Shown piece by piece: positions 17,721-26,757 of a stretch of DNA of 64,000 nt (position 1 is the first letter of the stretch; each line of letters starts with the position of its first letter). Source of the stretch: Acinetobacter sp. Ver3 (lineage in GTDB: Bacteria; Pseudomonadota; Gammaproteobacteria; Pseudomonadales; Moraxellaceae); contig NZ_JFYL01000009.1 in assembly GCF_000632455.1 (NCBI RefSeq), forward strand, positions 1 to 64,000. Reading direction: 5' to 3'. The position numbers were made by a program, and so were the translations under genes. The notes under the pieces were generated by a model. The model did no database searches, was not told the DNA's origin, and saw nothing but the letters and a program-made list of their open reading frames with translations.

Positions 17721-18655
17721 GTTCTACCTTTCGGACTACTGAAGCGTGAGCCACAGCACGAACAAGTTTGGGTGGTATAGGCTTCATTGACTTCCTCAAA
17801 CAATACCCCTGCGTTCTCGCATTTATACTTGAGCATTGTTTTGAGTGCTGAGAATCCTGTATCTAAAACAGATTTAGCCATTTTAGTTTTGACAAGCTTC
17901 TTGGCACTCAAGTCACCTACAATGATGAGTGCATTTTCTTTTACAAGCTTTGAGCTTACTTTATGCAAATAATCTTTACGACAATTCGCAATCTTAGCGT
18001 GTAATGCACGTACTCTTTTTTTATTCTTTGCACGTTGAGCTACCCCTAATTTCTGCTCGTATTTCCGATAGAACTTAGGATTCGAAATGATTGTACCATC
18101 AGAACAGGTAGCAATATCTTTTAAGCCCAGATCAATACCGATTGCTTTGGTTGCTGTTTGTTTTTCTTGCTTAGGGGAGTCCACAACTAGGCATGCATAC
18201 CAACGTCCTCGACTATCTTCGACAAACGAGCCTGTTTTGATATTGTATTTTGATAGTCCATAGCTATCCCATAGTTTGAATTGATGCTTGCCGTATTGGA
18301 TATACCCATCAGCATATTTCACAGCAACTTTTTTAAATGGAATCCAGCCGAGAGAACGTCTAGCAGATTTTTTATTAGTAACACGCCAATTTAACTTTGC
18401 TTTTTTAAATTGCTTTCTTCGGGTGACTAATTCTTCCGTAATGGCTTGCACCGTCTGACTATGCAGATTGCATTCTTTTGATGTACCTTTTGTGTACTTG
18501 GAAATATCATAGGCTGAGAGAAACTCACCTTTTCTTTTTAGATGTTTAAAACCCAAATCATTGACATAGTTCCAGACAAAGTTCACCTCAGATGCTAGTT
18601 GGTCTAACACCTTGCAATGTTTGTCTTTTATGCGTAATTTAAGTGTTTTCATCAT
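17594..18655 (-). CDS. tnpB: RNA-guided transposon nuclease TnpB (OrfB)
   Basis: A 353-residue IS605-type TnpB. It has an N-terminal helix-turn-helix region (about 1-60), RuvC-I GIDLGLKDIATCSDG (about 172-186), RuvC-II with EVNEAYTTQTC (about 283-293), a zinc ribbon CSCCG..CMECG (about 294-330) and RuvC-III HDRDINSALNIL (about 331-342). All three acidic catalytic positions appear present. In the family it cuts DNA beside a TAM using an RNA from the element end, helping to keep the element. Starts at 18655 or 18652 are equivalent (MM). There is no clear ribosome site. Confidence 0.93.
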   Translation of the reverse strand: MMKTLKLRIKDKHCKVLDQLASEVNFVWNYVNDLGFKHLKRKGEFLSAYDISKYTKGTSKECNLHSQTVQAITEELVTRRKQFKKAKLNWRVTNKKSARRSLGWIPFKKVAVKYADGYIQYGKHQFKLWDSYGLSKYNIKTGSFVEDSRGRWYACLVVDSPKQEKQTATKAIGIDLGLKDIATCSDGTIISNPKFYRKYEQKLGVAQRAKNKKRVRALHAKIANCRKDYLHKVSSKLVKENALIIVGDLSAKKLVKTKMAKSVLDTGFSALKTMLKYKCENAGVLFEEVNEAYTTQTCSCCGSRFSSPKGRTGLGIREWQCMECGTLHDRDINSALNILALGHERLAGGIPVL

Positions 18656-18672
18656 TAGAATATATTTGGTCT

Positions 18673-19089
18673 ATGAGTGATAGTCAAGAGATTAGAACAG
18701 GTCGTCACTGTGTTTTTAATATGCACGTTCATTTGGTCTTTGTAGCTAAATATCGTAGAGATGTTTTTACAAAACCAATGCTTGAAACAATGCATGAAGT
18801 GTTTGAACGTGTCTGTTTGGACTTTGAGGCTGAGTTAGTAGAATTTGATGGTGAACATGATCATGTCCACTTACTTGTAAACTATCCACCAAAAATAGCA
18901 ATCTCTAGCTTAGTAAATAGCTTAAAAGGTGCTTCTAGCCGTATTCTACGCACTAAACACCCTGAAATTAAAAACAAACTATGGGGAAATGCTTTGTGGT
19001 CGCCTAGTTACTTCGCTGCATCATGTGGCGGTGCGCCAATTGGAATTATTAAACAATACATTCAACAACAACAACAAACACCGCATTAG
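18673..19089 (+). CDS. tnpA: IS200/IS605-family transposase TnpA (Y1 HUH)
   Basis: A 138-residue single-strand transposase. The HUH motif is in EHDHVHLLV (about residue 65), the early strand HVHLVFVAKYRRDVF is typical, and the catalytic Tyr is in IIKQYIQQQ near the C-terminus. The ATG at 18673 is the natural start; the GTG at 18643 would run through the tnpB start. It is divergent from tnpB, and the full length suggests it is active. Confidence 0.95.
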   Translation: MSDSQEIRTGRHCVFNMHVHLVFVAKYRRDVFTKPMLETMHEVFERVCLDFEAELVEFDGEHDHVHLLVNYPPKIAISSLVNSLKGASSRILRTKHPEIKNKLWGNALWSPSYFAASCGGAPIGIIKQYIQQQQQTPH

Positions 19090-19142
19090 TGGCTTGCGCC
19101 AGTCGCTTATATCCTCGGGCTAAACCCCGAGGTTTTACGCTC

Positions 19143-19361
19143 CAATGGATAAAAAAAAATATATTAGTGTTTTGATCGAAAAATATAGATATTGTTTTTA
19201 TATGGTTGATGATGTTGATCCTATAGTAAAAGCTAGAGTCGAAGCTTACTTTAAATAAAAATACGATAGCCACCTCTAATAAGCTCATATCCTAACAAAG
19301 TTACATGAAAGTTGCATATGAAATGGCCAATTGTAGAGACCCTAACCAAAACCAACGCACC
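19143..19361. other. Flank between the insertion sequence and baeR
   Basis: About 220 AT-rich bases. A 37-codon ORF (19145-19258) is present without family features. There is no recognisable rest of the mmcQ-like gene. Confidence 0.4.
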
Positions 19362-19396
19362 AAAAAAAAGTGAACTTCTAGATTCGCTTTTTTTTA
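19362..19396 (-). terminator. Terminator of baeS-baeR
   Basis: Stem AAAAAAAGTGAA / TTCGCTTTTTTT with one G-T pair, T-rich on the minus strand just past the baeR stop. Confidence 0.75.
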
Positions 19397-19406
19397 TCAC
19401 AAAGAA

Positions 19407-20093
19407 TCAATCTTCAGGATATTCGAAACGATATCCCACCCCATAAACAGCTTGAACCCATTCATGGCGATTACCTGTTTCCGCGGCATCCGAGATTTTA
19501 CGGCGCAAGTTTTTAATATGGCTATCAATCACACGATCTGCCACTTCAAAACTGTCTGGGTTGATATGATCCAATAATTGCGCACGAGAGTACACCTGAC
19601 CTACGTGTTCTAAAAATAATTCAAGAAGTCGAAATTCTGTAGGTGTCAAATTTAAAGATTTATTTTGATACCAAATTCGTTGTTGACCTTTATCCATACG
19701 GAATAAATTATTTTCTTCAGGTTCTGCTTTACGATCTAAACGTCGCAAAACTGCTTGAACACGAGCAACTAACTCTTTAGGGCTAAATGGTTTACACACA
19801 TAATCATCCGCCCCCATATTCAAACCAAGTACACGATCAATCTCTTCCGTACGTGCTGTCACCATGATAATAGGCAAATCAGACTGCTCACGGACTTTAC
19901 GGGTGATCGTGAGACCATCCATACGAGGTACCATCAAATCTAAAACCATTAGACTTGGTTTACATTGTAAAAAGCTATCATAAGCCTCTTGACCATCGTG
20001 AAACATACTGACTTCAAAGCCAGCTGCTTCAAGATAATCTCGCACCAATTGAGCAAGTTCTACTTCATCTTCAACCAGCATCACATGTTTCAT
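19407..20093 (-). CDS. baeR: Response regulator BaeR
   Basis: A 228-residue OmpR-family regulator. The receiver domain (1-120) has VEDE, the phospho-acceptor Asp in VLDLMVP, TARTEEIDR and the Lys of DDYVCKPFSP. The winged-helix domain (about 130-225) has LNLTPTEFRLLELF, DRVIDSHIKNLRRK and AVYGVGYRFE. GADDY.CKP.SP.E and the IDSHIKNLRRK recognition helix match BaeR rather than BfmR. In Acinetobacter BaeSR responds to envelope and drug stress and affects the Ade efflux pumps. It follows baeS by 18 bases. Confidence 0.9.
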   Translation of the reverse strand: MKHVMLVEDEVELAQLVRDYLEAAGFEVSMFHDGQEAYDSFLQCKPSLMVLDLMVPRMDGLTITRKVREQSDLPIIMVTARTEEIDRVLGLNMGADDYVCKPFSPKELVARVQAVLRRLDRKAEPEENNLFRMDKGQQRIWYQNKSLNLTPTEFRLLELFLEHVGQVYSRAQLLDHINPDSFEVADRVIDSHIKNLRRKISDAAETGNRHEWVQAVYGVGYRFEYPED

Positions 20094-20111
20094 ATGTCAC
20101 CATTCTTCAAT

Positions 20112-21773
20112 TTAAAACGATTTCTTTGGAAATGTAAGGATGCAGCGCAATCCACCCAATGGTGAGTGGTCAAACTTCAAGGAGCCCTTCATGCCTTGTG
20201 CAATTTTGCACGATAATGCTAATCCTAATCCAGTTCCGCCAGTACTACGTGTTCTAGAATCATCCGCTCGATAGAAACGCTCACCTAAATGAGCCAATTG
20301 CTCATCAGTAAGACCTAATGGGCTATCGTCAACAATCACCGACCAAGTCTTATCGTTTTCGATCGTATGCACATGAATTCTTCCACCGGCTTCCGTATAG
20401 CGAATAGTATTGCCGAGTAAGTTGACCATAATTTGTTTAAAACGATCTACATCTAATTGTAATTTCGTTCCATGCCCCTCTGCGCTAATCGTGAGATCGG
20501 CTTGTTCAAATTTAGGTTTGAAATTTTCAATCTCATTTAACACGACACTCCAAGGGTCAATTTCATTGAAATCAAAATTGAGTTGTTGTGCTTCAGCTTG
20601 TGCTAACGCAGCCAAATCTTGTGTTAATTTTTTCAGACTCGAAACTTGTGCCAACATTGAAGCAAAATGTTCAGGCGTTGGTTTACGTATTCCATCTTGC
20701 ATTGCTTCAATTTGTGCTTGCAAAACAGCCAGCGGCGTTTTTAACTCATGCGAAGTGTCTGCAACCCACTGCTTTCTAGAATTTTCATGCTGATCTAGAA
20801 TCACAGCTAACTGATTAATTTCAGTCGAAAGATCGCCAAGCTCATCGTTACGATTTACTTTCACCTGATGCTGAAAATTCCCTTTGGTTAATTCTCGTGT
20901 TGCATTTAATAAGCGTTGAATTGGCTTTCTAAAATAAGTTGCTAATAATAAGGCAGCAACCAAACTCGAAATAAATGTCAGAATATATATTAAAAATAAA
21001 TAACGCTTTTGATTGCTAAAGAAATTAATACTTAAAGCATCATCTTGATCTAAAACAGGTCTTAGCCCGAGATACCCCACAATATTGCCATCAACTGTGA
21101 TCGGTCGATACGACACCATATTCTCTGATGGTTCACCCAAGATAAACTGTTGTTTTGCATCATATAAGGAAAGTCTAGAACTTAAACCCAAGTGATCAGA
21201 CATAGATATAAATAGTTTCTTGCCCTGCTGGTATTCAGAAGTTCTCAAACTAGAAAGCTTATTTTCATGTGATTTATCAGAACTGTTCGTGGTTCTTGTC
21301 TGATTCTGATTTGAACTTAATGGGAAACGCAATCCTTCAAATGGCTGAAATGCAGAAGGTAAATTTTCTTCTAAGACTTTCAGCTCTTCAGGACTAATAG
21401 TTTGCGTTCTTTGTGACTCAATTTCGCTAATTAATGTATGTTCTTTGAAATAACGCTGTTGCAATGCAATATCATATTGGCGACGTAACCACCAACGTGA
21501 TAGTCGATCATAATCATCGGGTGCAGCTTCACCTTCAATTTGTAAAATCTGAGCTTGAACGGCATTGCCCCAATCTTGATAAACAGAGAATACGCCCGCT
21601 AAATTATCGATCAGATGATCAAGCTTTTGCATTTCTACATCAGCTACATATTTGGTGAAGTTTTTTTGCATCGTCCAATGCAGCACACTTAAGCTAACCG
21701 TCGTAATGAGCAATGTCGTTAACAGTACTGTAAAAAATAAGCGTAGTGCGATTGGTACGCGACGTATATTCAA
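20112..21773 (-). CDS. baeS: Sensor histidine kinase BaeS
   Basis: A 553-residue membrane sensor. TM1 (about 10-32), a long periplasmic domain (about 33-250), TM2 (about 255-278), HAMP (about 280-330), the H-box DTSHELKTPLAVLQAQIEAM with the phospho-His (about 340), and an ATPase domain with N-box NLLGNTIRYTE, DDSPLGL and GTGLGLAL. The E. coli protein is 467 residues; the extra length is in the periplasmic part. It is the first gene of the baeS-baeR operon, transcribed away from a lipoprotein gene 133 bases upstream, so a shared control region is likely. Confidence 0.9.
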   Translation of the reverse strand: MNIRRVPIALRLFFTVLLTTLLITTVSLSVLHWTMQKNFTKYVADVEMQKLDHLIDNLAGVFSVYQDWGNAVQAQILQIEGEAAPDDYDRLSRWWLRRQYDIALQQRYFKEHTLISEIESQRTQTISPEELKVLEENLPSAFQPFEGLRFPLSSNQNQTRTTNSSDKSHENKLSSLRTSEYQQGKKLFISMSDHLGLSSRLSLYDAKQQFILGEPSENMVSYRPITVDGNIVGYLGLRPVLDQDDALSINFFSNQKRYLFLIYILTFISSLVAALLLATYFRKPIQRLLNATRELTKGNFQHQVKVNRNDELGDLSTEINQLAVILDQHENSRKQWVADTSHELKTPLAVLQAQIEAMQDGIRKPTPEHFASMLAQVSSLKKLTQDLAALAQAEAQQLNFDFNEIDPWSVVLNEIENFKPKFEQADLTISAEGHGTKLQLDVDRFKQIMVNLLGNTIRYTEAGGRIHVHTIENDKTWSVIVDDSPLGLTDEQLAHLGERFYRADDSRTRSTGGTGLGLALSCKIAQGMKGSLKFDHSPLGGLRCILTFPKKSF

Positions 21774-21906
21774 ATTGAACTCACATTATTTCTTCGTTTT
21801 TCAGTATTGTATCTAACACTGATTCAAAAAACTCTCCATTGTTTCTTCATCTTTATTATTTAATCTTTACCTATACCGAGTCCAAACAACTTTGGGGATA
21901 AACATA

Positions 21907-22533
21907 ATGAAAGCGATGAACAAAATTGTATTGGTGACCACTGGCTTAATCAGTATGGGCGCACTTACAGCATGTCAAACAACAACTCAAGCACCTCAAG
22001 AAGTTAAAAAGGGTCACTATGATAAAAAACATCATCATAAAGAACGTTTAACACCTGAACAACGCGAGCTATTCAAACAAGCGCGTGCTGACCGTAAAGC
22101 GATGATGCAGCAAATTCGTCAAGCATGCGACGGCAAAGCTGTAGGTCAAACTGTTCAAATCAAAACTGATAAACAAAATATTGATGGTACTTGTCATATC
22201 CGTTTCATAGCGGATCGTGCTGATATGAAAAAAATGCATGAGCAAGCACGTGCCCAATTTAAAGCTGAAAAGCCAACTTCGGCCCAAGCTAACCATTCAC
22301 AAAAAGGTGAACCGCTCACAGATGCCAAACGTGCTGAGCTTGTTCAAAAATTTGATCAACGTTTGATGCAACAGCAAGTTAGTCAAAATGCAAAACTTCA
22401 AGCATGCAATGGACAAACTGACGGTAAAAAAGTTCAAATCAAAGTGGGTGAACAGACTATCAACGGTGTATGTAAAGTTTATTTCAAACCAAATCAACCA
22501 CTCGTTAAACCAGACTTAAAAAAATCCGCATAA
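21907..22533 (+). CDS. Lipoprotein with duplicated LTxxQ-like and two-Cys units, divergent from baeS
   Basis: A 208-residue lipoprotein with lipobox LTAC (Cys23) and a His-rich segment (KKHHHKE, 40-46). Two copies of a unit follow: a charged helix beginning LTPEQR (48) or LTDAKR (137), then AC.G...G..VQIK....Q.I.G.C. Cys pairs are 74/96 and 167/189, with the same spacing of 22. LTPEQ recalls the LTxxQ motif of Spy/CpxP periplasmic stress proteins, and E. coli spy is a BaeR target; this is a suggestion, not an assignment. The ATG at 21907 is chosen over an in-frame TTG at 21892. Confidence 0.8.
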   Translation: MKAMNKIVLVTTGLISMGALTACQTTTQAPQEVKKGHYDKKHHHKERLTPEQRELFKQARADRKAMMQQIRQACDGKAVGQTVQIKTDKQNIDGTCHIRFIADRADMKKMHEQARAQFKAEKPTSAQANHSQKGEPLTDAKRAELVQKFDQRLMQQQVSQNAKLQACNGQTDGKKVQIKVGEQTINGVCKVYFKPNQPLVKPDLKKSA

Positions 22534-22567
22534 TTCAATTCAACTCACTACTAAGTGATTGAATATT

Positions 22568-22594
22568 AAAAAGGCGCATGTTGCGCCTTTTTTT
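22568..22594 (+). terminator. Terminator of the lipoprotein gene
   Basis: Stem AAGGCGCA / TGCGCCTT followed by a T-run. Confidence 0.85.
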
Positions 22595-22843
22595 ATGTCA
22601 TAACTTATTACGTTTTTGACTATTCTGTTCACATATAATTCACGAAAAAACTTTATACTCTAAACACTTAGCCAAAATTAATATTTTTTCTTTGACTTTA
22701 CAGTCACACAGAATATGGCTATAAAACTTGTACCAAGCAATAACTTATTGCACGATGTAATAGAACAAAATAGGTGTCGTAGATGACACGACATTTTTTA
22801 TTAGGATTATAAATCTGGTTTAACCAGTATTGAGGAACCCGAT
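22595..22843. other. Intergenic region before the first acyl-CoA dehydrogenase
   Basis: AT-rich, no ORF or RNA seen. TTGACT at 22692-22697 with TATGGC 16 bases on is a weak promoter candidate. Confidence 0.3.
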
Positions 22844-24646
22844 ATGCCACAATACAAAGCGCCCTTACGTGATATGCAATTCGTTTTGCATGAATTATTA
22901 AATGCTGAAGAACACTTTTCAAAACTCCCTGCATTCCAAGAAAACGTAAGCCGTGAGTTGGTTGATCAATATTTAGAAGCTGCTGCAGATTTCTGTGAAA
23001 ACGAATTATCTCCACTCAACCAAGTAGGTGACCGCGAAGGTTGTACTTGGAATGATGGTGTAGTTACTACTCCAACAGGCTTCAAAGAAGCATATAAAAA
23101 ATATGTAGAATTAGGATTCCCATCTTTAGCTGCTGAAGAACAATATGGTGGTCAAGGTTTACCAAACTCTTTAGGCATTATCATTTCTGAAATGATCGGC
23201 TCTTCGAACTGGGCATGGGGTATGTACCCAGGTCTATCTCATGGTGCAGTTCGTACAATTGAGCACCATGGTACGGAAGAGCAAAAAAATACTTACTTAC
23301 CAAAACTGATTTCAGGTGAGTGGACAGGTACCATGTGTTTAACAGAATCTCATGCGGGTTCTGACCTTGGTATTATCCGCACAAAAGCTGAACCTAATGC
23401 AGATGGTAGTTTTGCAATTTCAGGTGAGAAAATCTTTATTTCCGCTGGTGAGCATGACATGGCGGACAACATTGTTCACATCGTTCTTGCGCGTTTACCA
23501 GGTGCTCCTAAGGGAACAAAAGGGATCTCATTATTCATCGTACCTAAGTTTAAATTAACTGCTGATGGTGAAGTTGGCGAGCGCAACGCTGTTCGTTGTG
23601 GTTCGATTGAACATAAAATGGGTATCCATGGTAACGCCACATGTGTGATCAATTTTGATCGTGCAACAGGTTACTTGATTGGCCCTGAAAACCGCGGTCT
23701 GAATGCAATGTTCACCTTCATGAACACTGCACGTATTGGTACAGCTGTACAAGGTTTGTCTGCTGCTGAATCATCTTTCCAAGGTGCTTTGGCATATGCG
23801 AAAGATCGTTTAGCAATGCGTTCACTTTCTGGTCCTAAAGCACCTGAAAAAGAAGCAGATCCAATTATTGTGCATCCAGCAGTTCGCAACTTAATCTTAA
23901 CGCAAAAAGCATTTGCTGAAGGTGGTCGAGCTCTAGTGTACTACCTTGCTCACTATGCTGATATCGTTGAGAAAGGCGCGACTGAAGAAGAACGTAAATT
24001 TGCAGATAATATTCTGTCATTATTAACGCCAATTGCTAAAGCATTCTTAACTGAAGTTGGTTATGAAGCTGCAAACAAAGGCGTACAAGTATTTGGTGGT
24101 CACGGCTTCATTTCAGAGCATGGTATGGAGCAAATTGTTCGTGATACACGTATTGCTTGCTTATATGAAGGTACCACTGAAATTCAAGCACTTGATTTGT
24201 TAGGTCGTAAAGTACTGCAAACTCAAGGTGCGATGTTGAAAGATTTCACCAAAATCATTCACAAATTCGCTGAAGCAAACAAAGATAATGCAGACTTGAA
24301 AGAGTTTGTTGAACCTTTGGCTGCACTCAACAAAGAATGGGGCGATTTAACTATGCAGATCGGTATGCGCGCGATGCAAAACCCTGATGAAGTCGGTGCT
24401 GCTGCAGTAGATTACCTATACTTCTCTGGTTATGTAACGCTAGCATTCTTATGGGCTCGCATGGCTCAAGTTGCTCAACAACAACTTGCAGCAGGTTCAA
24501 CTGAAGTTGACTTCTACAATGCGAAAATCACGACAGCTCGCTTCTACTTCAAGAAGATCCTTCCACGCGTTCGCTCACATGTTGACGTAATTGCAGGTGG
24601 ATTAGAGCCATTAATGACTTTAGATGCTGAACATTTTGCATTCTAA
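22844..24646 (+). CDS. Acyl-CoA dehydrogenase (DmdC-like, C-terminal extended)
   Basis: A 600-residue FAD enzyme of beta-oxidation type that makes the 2,3-double bond in an acyl-CoA. Family motifs are MCLTESHAGSDLGIIRTKA (FAD/substrate), EHKMGIHGNATCV, the FAD-binding FGGHGFISEHGMEQIVRDTRI and YEGTTEIQALDL. The protein is about 200 residues longer than short-chain dehydrogenases because of the C-terminal domain typical of this group. A paralogue of similar size follows 170 bases downstream. The chain-length preference is unknown. Confidence 0.93.
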   Translation: MPQYKAPLRDMQFVLHELLNAEEHFSKLPAFQENVSRELVDQYLEAAADFCENELSPLNQVGDREGCTWNDGVVTTPTGFKEAYKKYVELGFPSLAAEEQYGGQGLPNSLGIIISEMIGSSNWAWGMYPGLSHGAVRTIEHHGTEEQKNTYLPKLISGEWTGTMCLTESHAGSDLGIIRTKAEPNADGSFAISGEKIFISAGEHDMADNIVHIVLARLPGAPKGTKGISLFIVPKFKLTADGEVGERNAVRCGSIEHKMGIHGNATCVINFDRATGYLIGPENRGLNAMFTFMNTARIGTAVQGLSAAESSFQGALAYAKDRLAMRSLSGPKAPEKEADPIIVHPAVRNLILTQKAFAEGGRALVYYLAHYADIVEKGATEEERKFADNILSLLTPIAKAFLTEVGYEAANKGVQVFGGHGFISEHGMEQIVRDTRIACLYEGTTEIQALDLLGRKVLQTQGAMLKDFTKIIHKFAEANKDNADLKEFVEPLAALNKEWGDLTMQIGMRAMQNPDEVGAAAVDYLYFSGYVTLAFLWARMAQVAQQQLAAGSTEVDFYNAKITTARFYFKKILPRVRSHVDVIAGGLEPLMTLDAEHFAF

Positions 24647-24668
24647 TGATCCACATTAAATATGTGTA

Positions 24669-24714
24669 AAAAGAAAAATGGACAGTCATAGATTTGGCCG
24701 TCCTTTTTCTTTAT
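24669..24714 (+). terminator. Possible terminator between the two acyl-CoA dehydrogenases
   Basis: Imperfect stem AAAGAAAAATGGAC / GTCCTTTTTCTTT around a long loop, T-rich 3' arm. The two genes may be separate transcripts. Confidence 0.55.
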
Positions 24715-24816
24715 AAATAATTCGAGATATTAACCTTTAGTCGTCTAACAAGTCCTAATATGCTTCGATAGACTGCTAAGAACTAAAGATATTTAAACAA
24801 AAAAAGGTGAACGAAA

Positions 24817-26598
24817 ATGCCAATCTATAATGCGCCTCTTACAGATATGAAGTTCATTTTGAATGATGTATTTCAAGCTGAACAATTTTGGCAATCAAAT
24901 GAGAATTTAGCTCATATTGATGCTGCGACAGCTGAAGCTATTTTAGAAGAGATGGCTAAATTCGCTCAAAACGTAACCCTTCCCCTAAATCGCACAGGTG
25001 ATGAAGAAGGCGCAACTTATAATAATGGATCTGTTACCACACCAGCGGGCTTTAAAGAAGCGTTCCAACAATATGCAGAAGGTGGTTGGATTGGCTTAGG
25101 TGCTGACGAAGAATGGGGCGGTCAAGGCATGCCAAAAATGCTGACTGTGCTTGCAGATGAAATGCTTTTTGCAACCAACCCATCATTTATGCTTTACCCA
25201 CTTCTTTCTGTGGGTGCGGGTATGGCATTAAATAGTTATGCTTCTCAAGAACAAAAAGAAACCTATCTTCCTAAAATCTATTCAGGTGAATGGTCAGGTA
25301 CGATGTGTCTCACAGAGCCTCACGCAGGTACTGATTTAGGCATTATTAAAACTAAGGCTGAACGTAATGAAGATGGTACTTACAACATCACGGGTACGAA
25401 AATCTTTATTACTGGTGGTGACCATGACTTAGCTGAAAATATTATTCACCTTGTATTAGCAAAAACGCCTGATGCTCCTGCTGGTTCACGCGGTATTTCT
25501 CTGTTCATTGTACCTAAATTCTTAGTGAATGAAGATGGTACCTTGGGTGATCGTAACCCTGTAGGCCCTGGTTCTATTGAACACAAAATGGGGATCAAAG
25601 CCTCTGCAACATGTGTGATGAACTTTGACGGTGCAAAAGGCTATTTAGTCGGTAAAGAAAACGAAGGTCTTGCTGCAATGTTCGTGATGATGAACTATGA
25701 ACGTTTGTCCATGGGTATCCAAGGTTTAGGCGCTTCTGAATTTGCTTATCAAAATGCTGCGCAATACGCAACTGATCGTTTACAAGGTCGTAGTGCAACA
25801 GGTGTGAAATCTCCGAATAAACCTGCTGATAGTATTCTTGTACACGGTGATGTACGTCGTATGCTCTTAAATGCTCGTGCGAACAATGAAGCTTCACGTG
25901 CATTTGCAGTATACGTAGGTCAACAACTTGACATTACAAAGTTCTCGACAGATCCAGAAGCAGTTGCAAAAGCAAATAATCGTGTTGCTTTGCTCACACC
26001 AATCGCAAAAGCATATTTAACAGACACTGCTTTCAATGCGACTCTAGATGCCCAAATGGTCTTTGGTGGTCACGGCTATATTCGTGAATGGGGCATGGAA
26101 CAATGTATCCGTGATCTTCGTATCTCACAAATTTACGAAGGCACGAACGGCGTTCAATCACAAGATTTGATTGGTCGTAAAACGATTAAATGTAATGGTC
26201 AATTCATCGCAGAATATATCGAAGAAATTCGTGACTTTGCAAATGCATTAGATGCGGACTTAAATTACATCAAAGATGCCACTCTTGATGCTGCAACTGA
26301 ACTTGAATTGATTACTCAAGTTGTTCTTGAACGTGCTGCGGAAAATCCTGATTATGCGAATGCTGCTGCGGTTGATTATTTACATGCGGTAGGCTTACTC
26401 AGCTTTACCTATATGTTTGCTAAAATTGCTAAAGCTGCGAGTGAAAAATCAGGTGAGTTCTATGAGAACAAATTATCTTTGGTGAACTACTACATCCAAC
26501 GCGTTTTACCTGAATTAAATACACGTTTAGCTCGCATCAAAGCTAGCTCTGAAATCGTGATGGGATTTAGCGAGGATTACTTCACAAATCAATCATAA
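24817..26598 (+). CDS. Acyl-CoA dehydrogenase, paralogue of the preceding gene
   Basis: A 593-residue acyl-CoA dehydrogenase with the same layout as its neighbour: MCLTEPHAGTDLGIIKTKA, EHKMGIKASATCV, FGGHGYIREWGMEQCIRDLRI and YEGTNGVQSQDL. The two share the opening pattern MP.Y.AP..DM.F.L. The residue pattern around the last motif differs (TNGVQ vs TTEIQ), so the substrate may differ. AAAAGGTG precedes the ATG. A clear terminator follows. The pair arose by tandem duplication. Confidence 0.93.
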   Translation: MPIYNAPLTDMKFILNDVFQAEQFWQSNENLAHIDAATAEAILEEMAKFAQNVTLPLNRTGDEEGATYNNGSVTTPAGFKEAFQQYAEGGWIGLGADEEWGGQGMPKMLTVLADEMLFATNPSFMLYPLLSVGAGMALNSYASQEQKETYLPKIYSGEWSGTMCLTEPHAGTDLGIIKTKAERNEDGTYNITGTKIFITGGDHDLAENIIHLVLAKTPDAPAGSRGISLFIVPKFLVNEDGTLGDRNPVGPGSIEHKMGIKASATCVMNFDGAKGYLVGKENEGLAAMFVMMNYERLSMGIQGLGASEFAYQNAAQYATDRLQGRSATGVKSPNKPADSILVHGDVRRMLLNARANNEASRAFAVYVGQQLDITKFSTDPEAVAKANNRVALLTPIAKAYLTDTAFNATLDAQMVFGGHGYIREWGMEQCIRDLRISQIYEGTNGVQSQDLIGRKTIKCNGQFIAEYIEEIRDFANALDADLNYIKDATLDAATELELITQVVLERAAENPDYANAAAVDYLHAVGLLSFTYMFAKIAKAASEKSGEFYENKLSLVNYYIQRVLPELNTRLARIKASSEIVMGFSEDYFTNQS

Positions 26599-26608
26599 GT
26601 TTTATCTT

Positions 26609-26637
26609 AAAAAAGCCTGATTCTTCAGGCTTTTTTT
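26609..26637 (+). terminator. Terminator after the second acyl-CoA dehydrogenase
   Basis: Stem AAAAAAGCCTGA / TCAGGCTTTTTT. Confidence 0.88.
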
Positions 26638-26757
26638 ACCTGAATTTGCTTATTTTCAAAGCAACTCATAATAGTCTTCCCTGCTTAGGCATAAGATGAG
26701 CATGAATTTTGCATCACTCCAATGAAACCATCAGGTTTTTTCAAAGGAGGAGATGTC

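Larger units (their letters stand above)
17580..19142. mobile_element. IS605-type insertion sequence (divergent tnpA and tnpB)
   Basis: About 1.56 kb. It carries tnpB on the minus strand and tnpA on the plus strand, with starts 17 bases apart. Each end has a hairpin instead of terminal inverted repeats, as usual for this family: CCCCGaCCT/AGGaCGGGG (17587-17606) and CCTCGGG/CCCGAGG (19113-19132). By the family rule the right (tnpB 3') end is at 17.58 kb and the left end at 19.14 kb. The exact ends cannot be fixed without an empty site; both genes look intact. Confidence 0.88.

Noticed and set aside
19145..19258. 37-codon ORF after the insertion sequence (MDKKKYISV...)
   Set aside because: Too short, no ribosome site and no known family; it does not continue the mmcQ-like frame.
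19407..21773. BfmRS two-component system
   Set aside because: The receiver and DNA-binding motifs match BaeR (CKPFSP, IDSHIKNLRRK) and the kinase H-box matches BaeS; BfmR has a different N-terminus and C-terminus.
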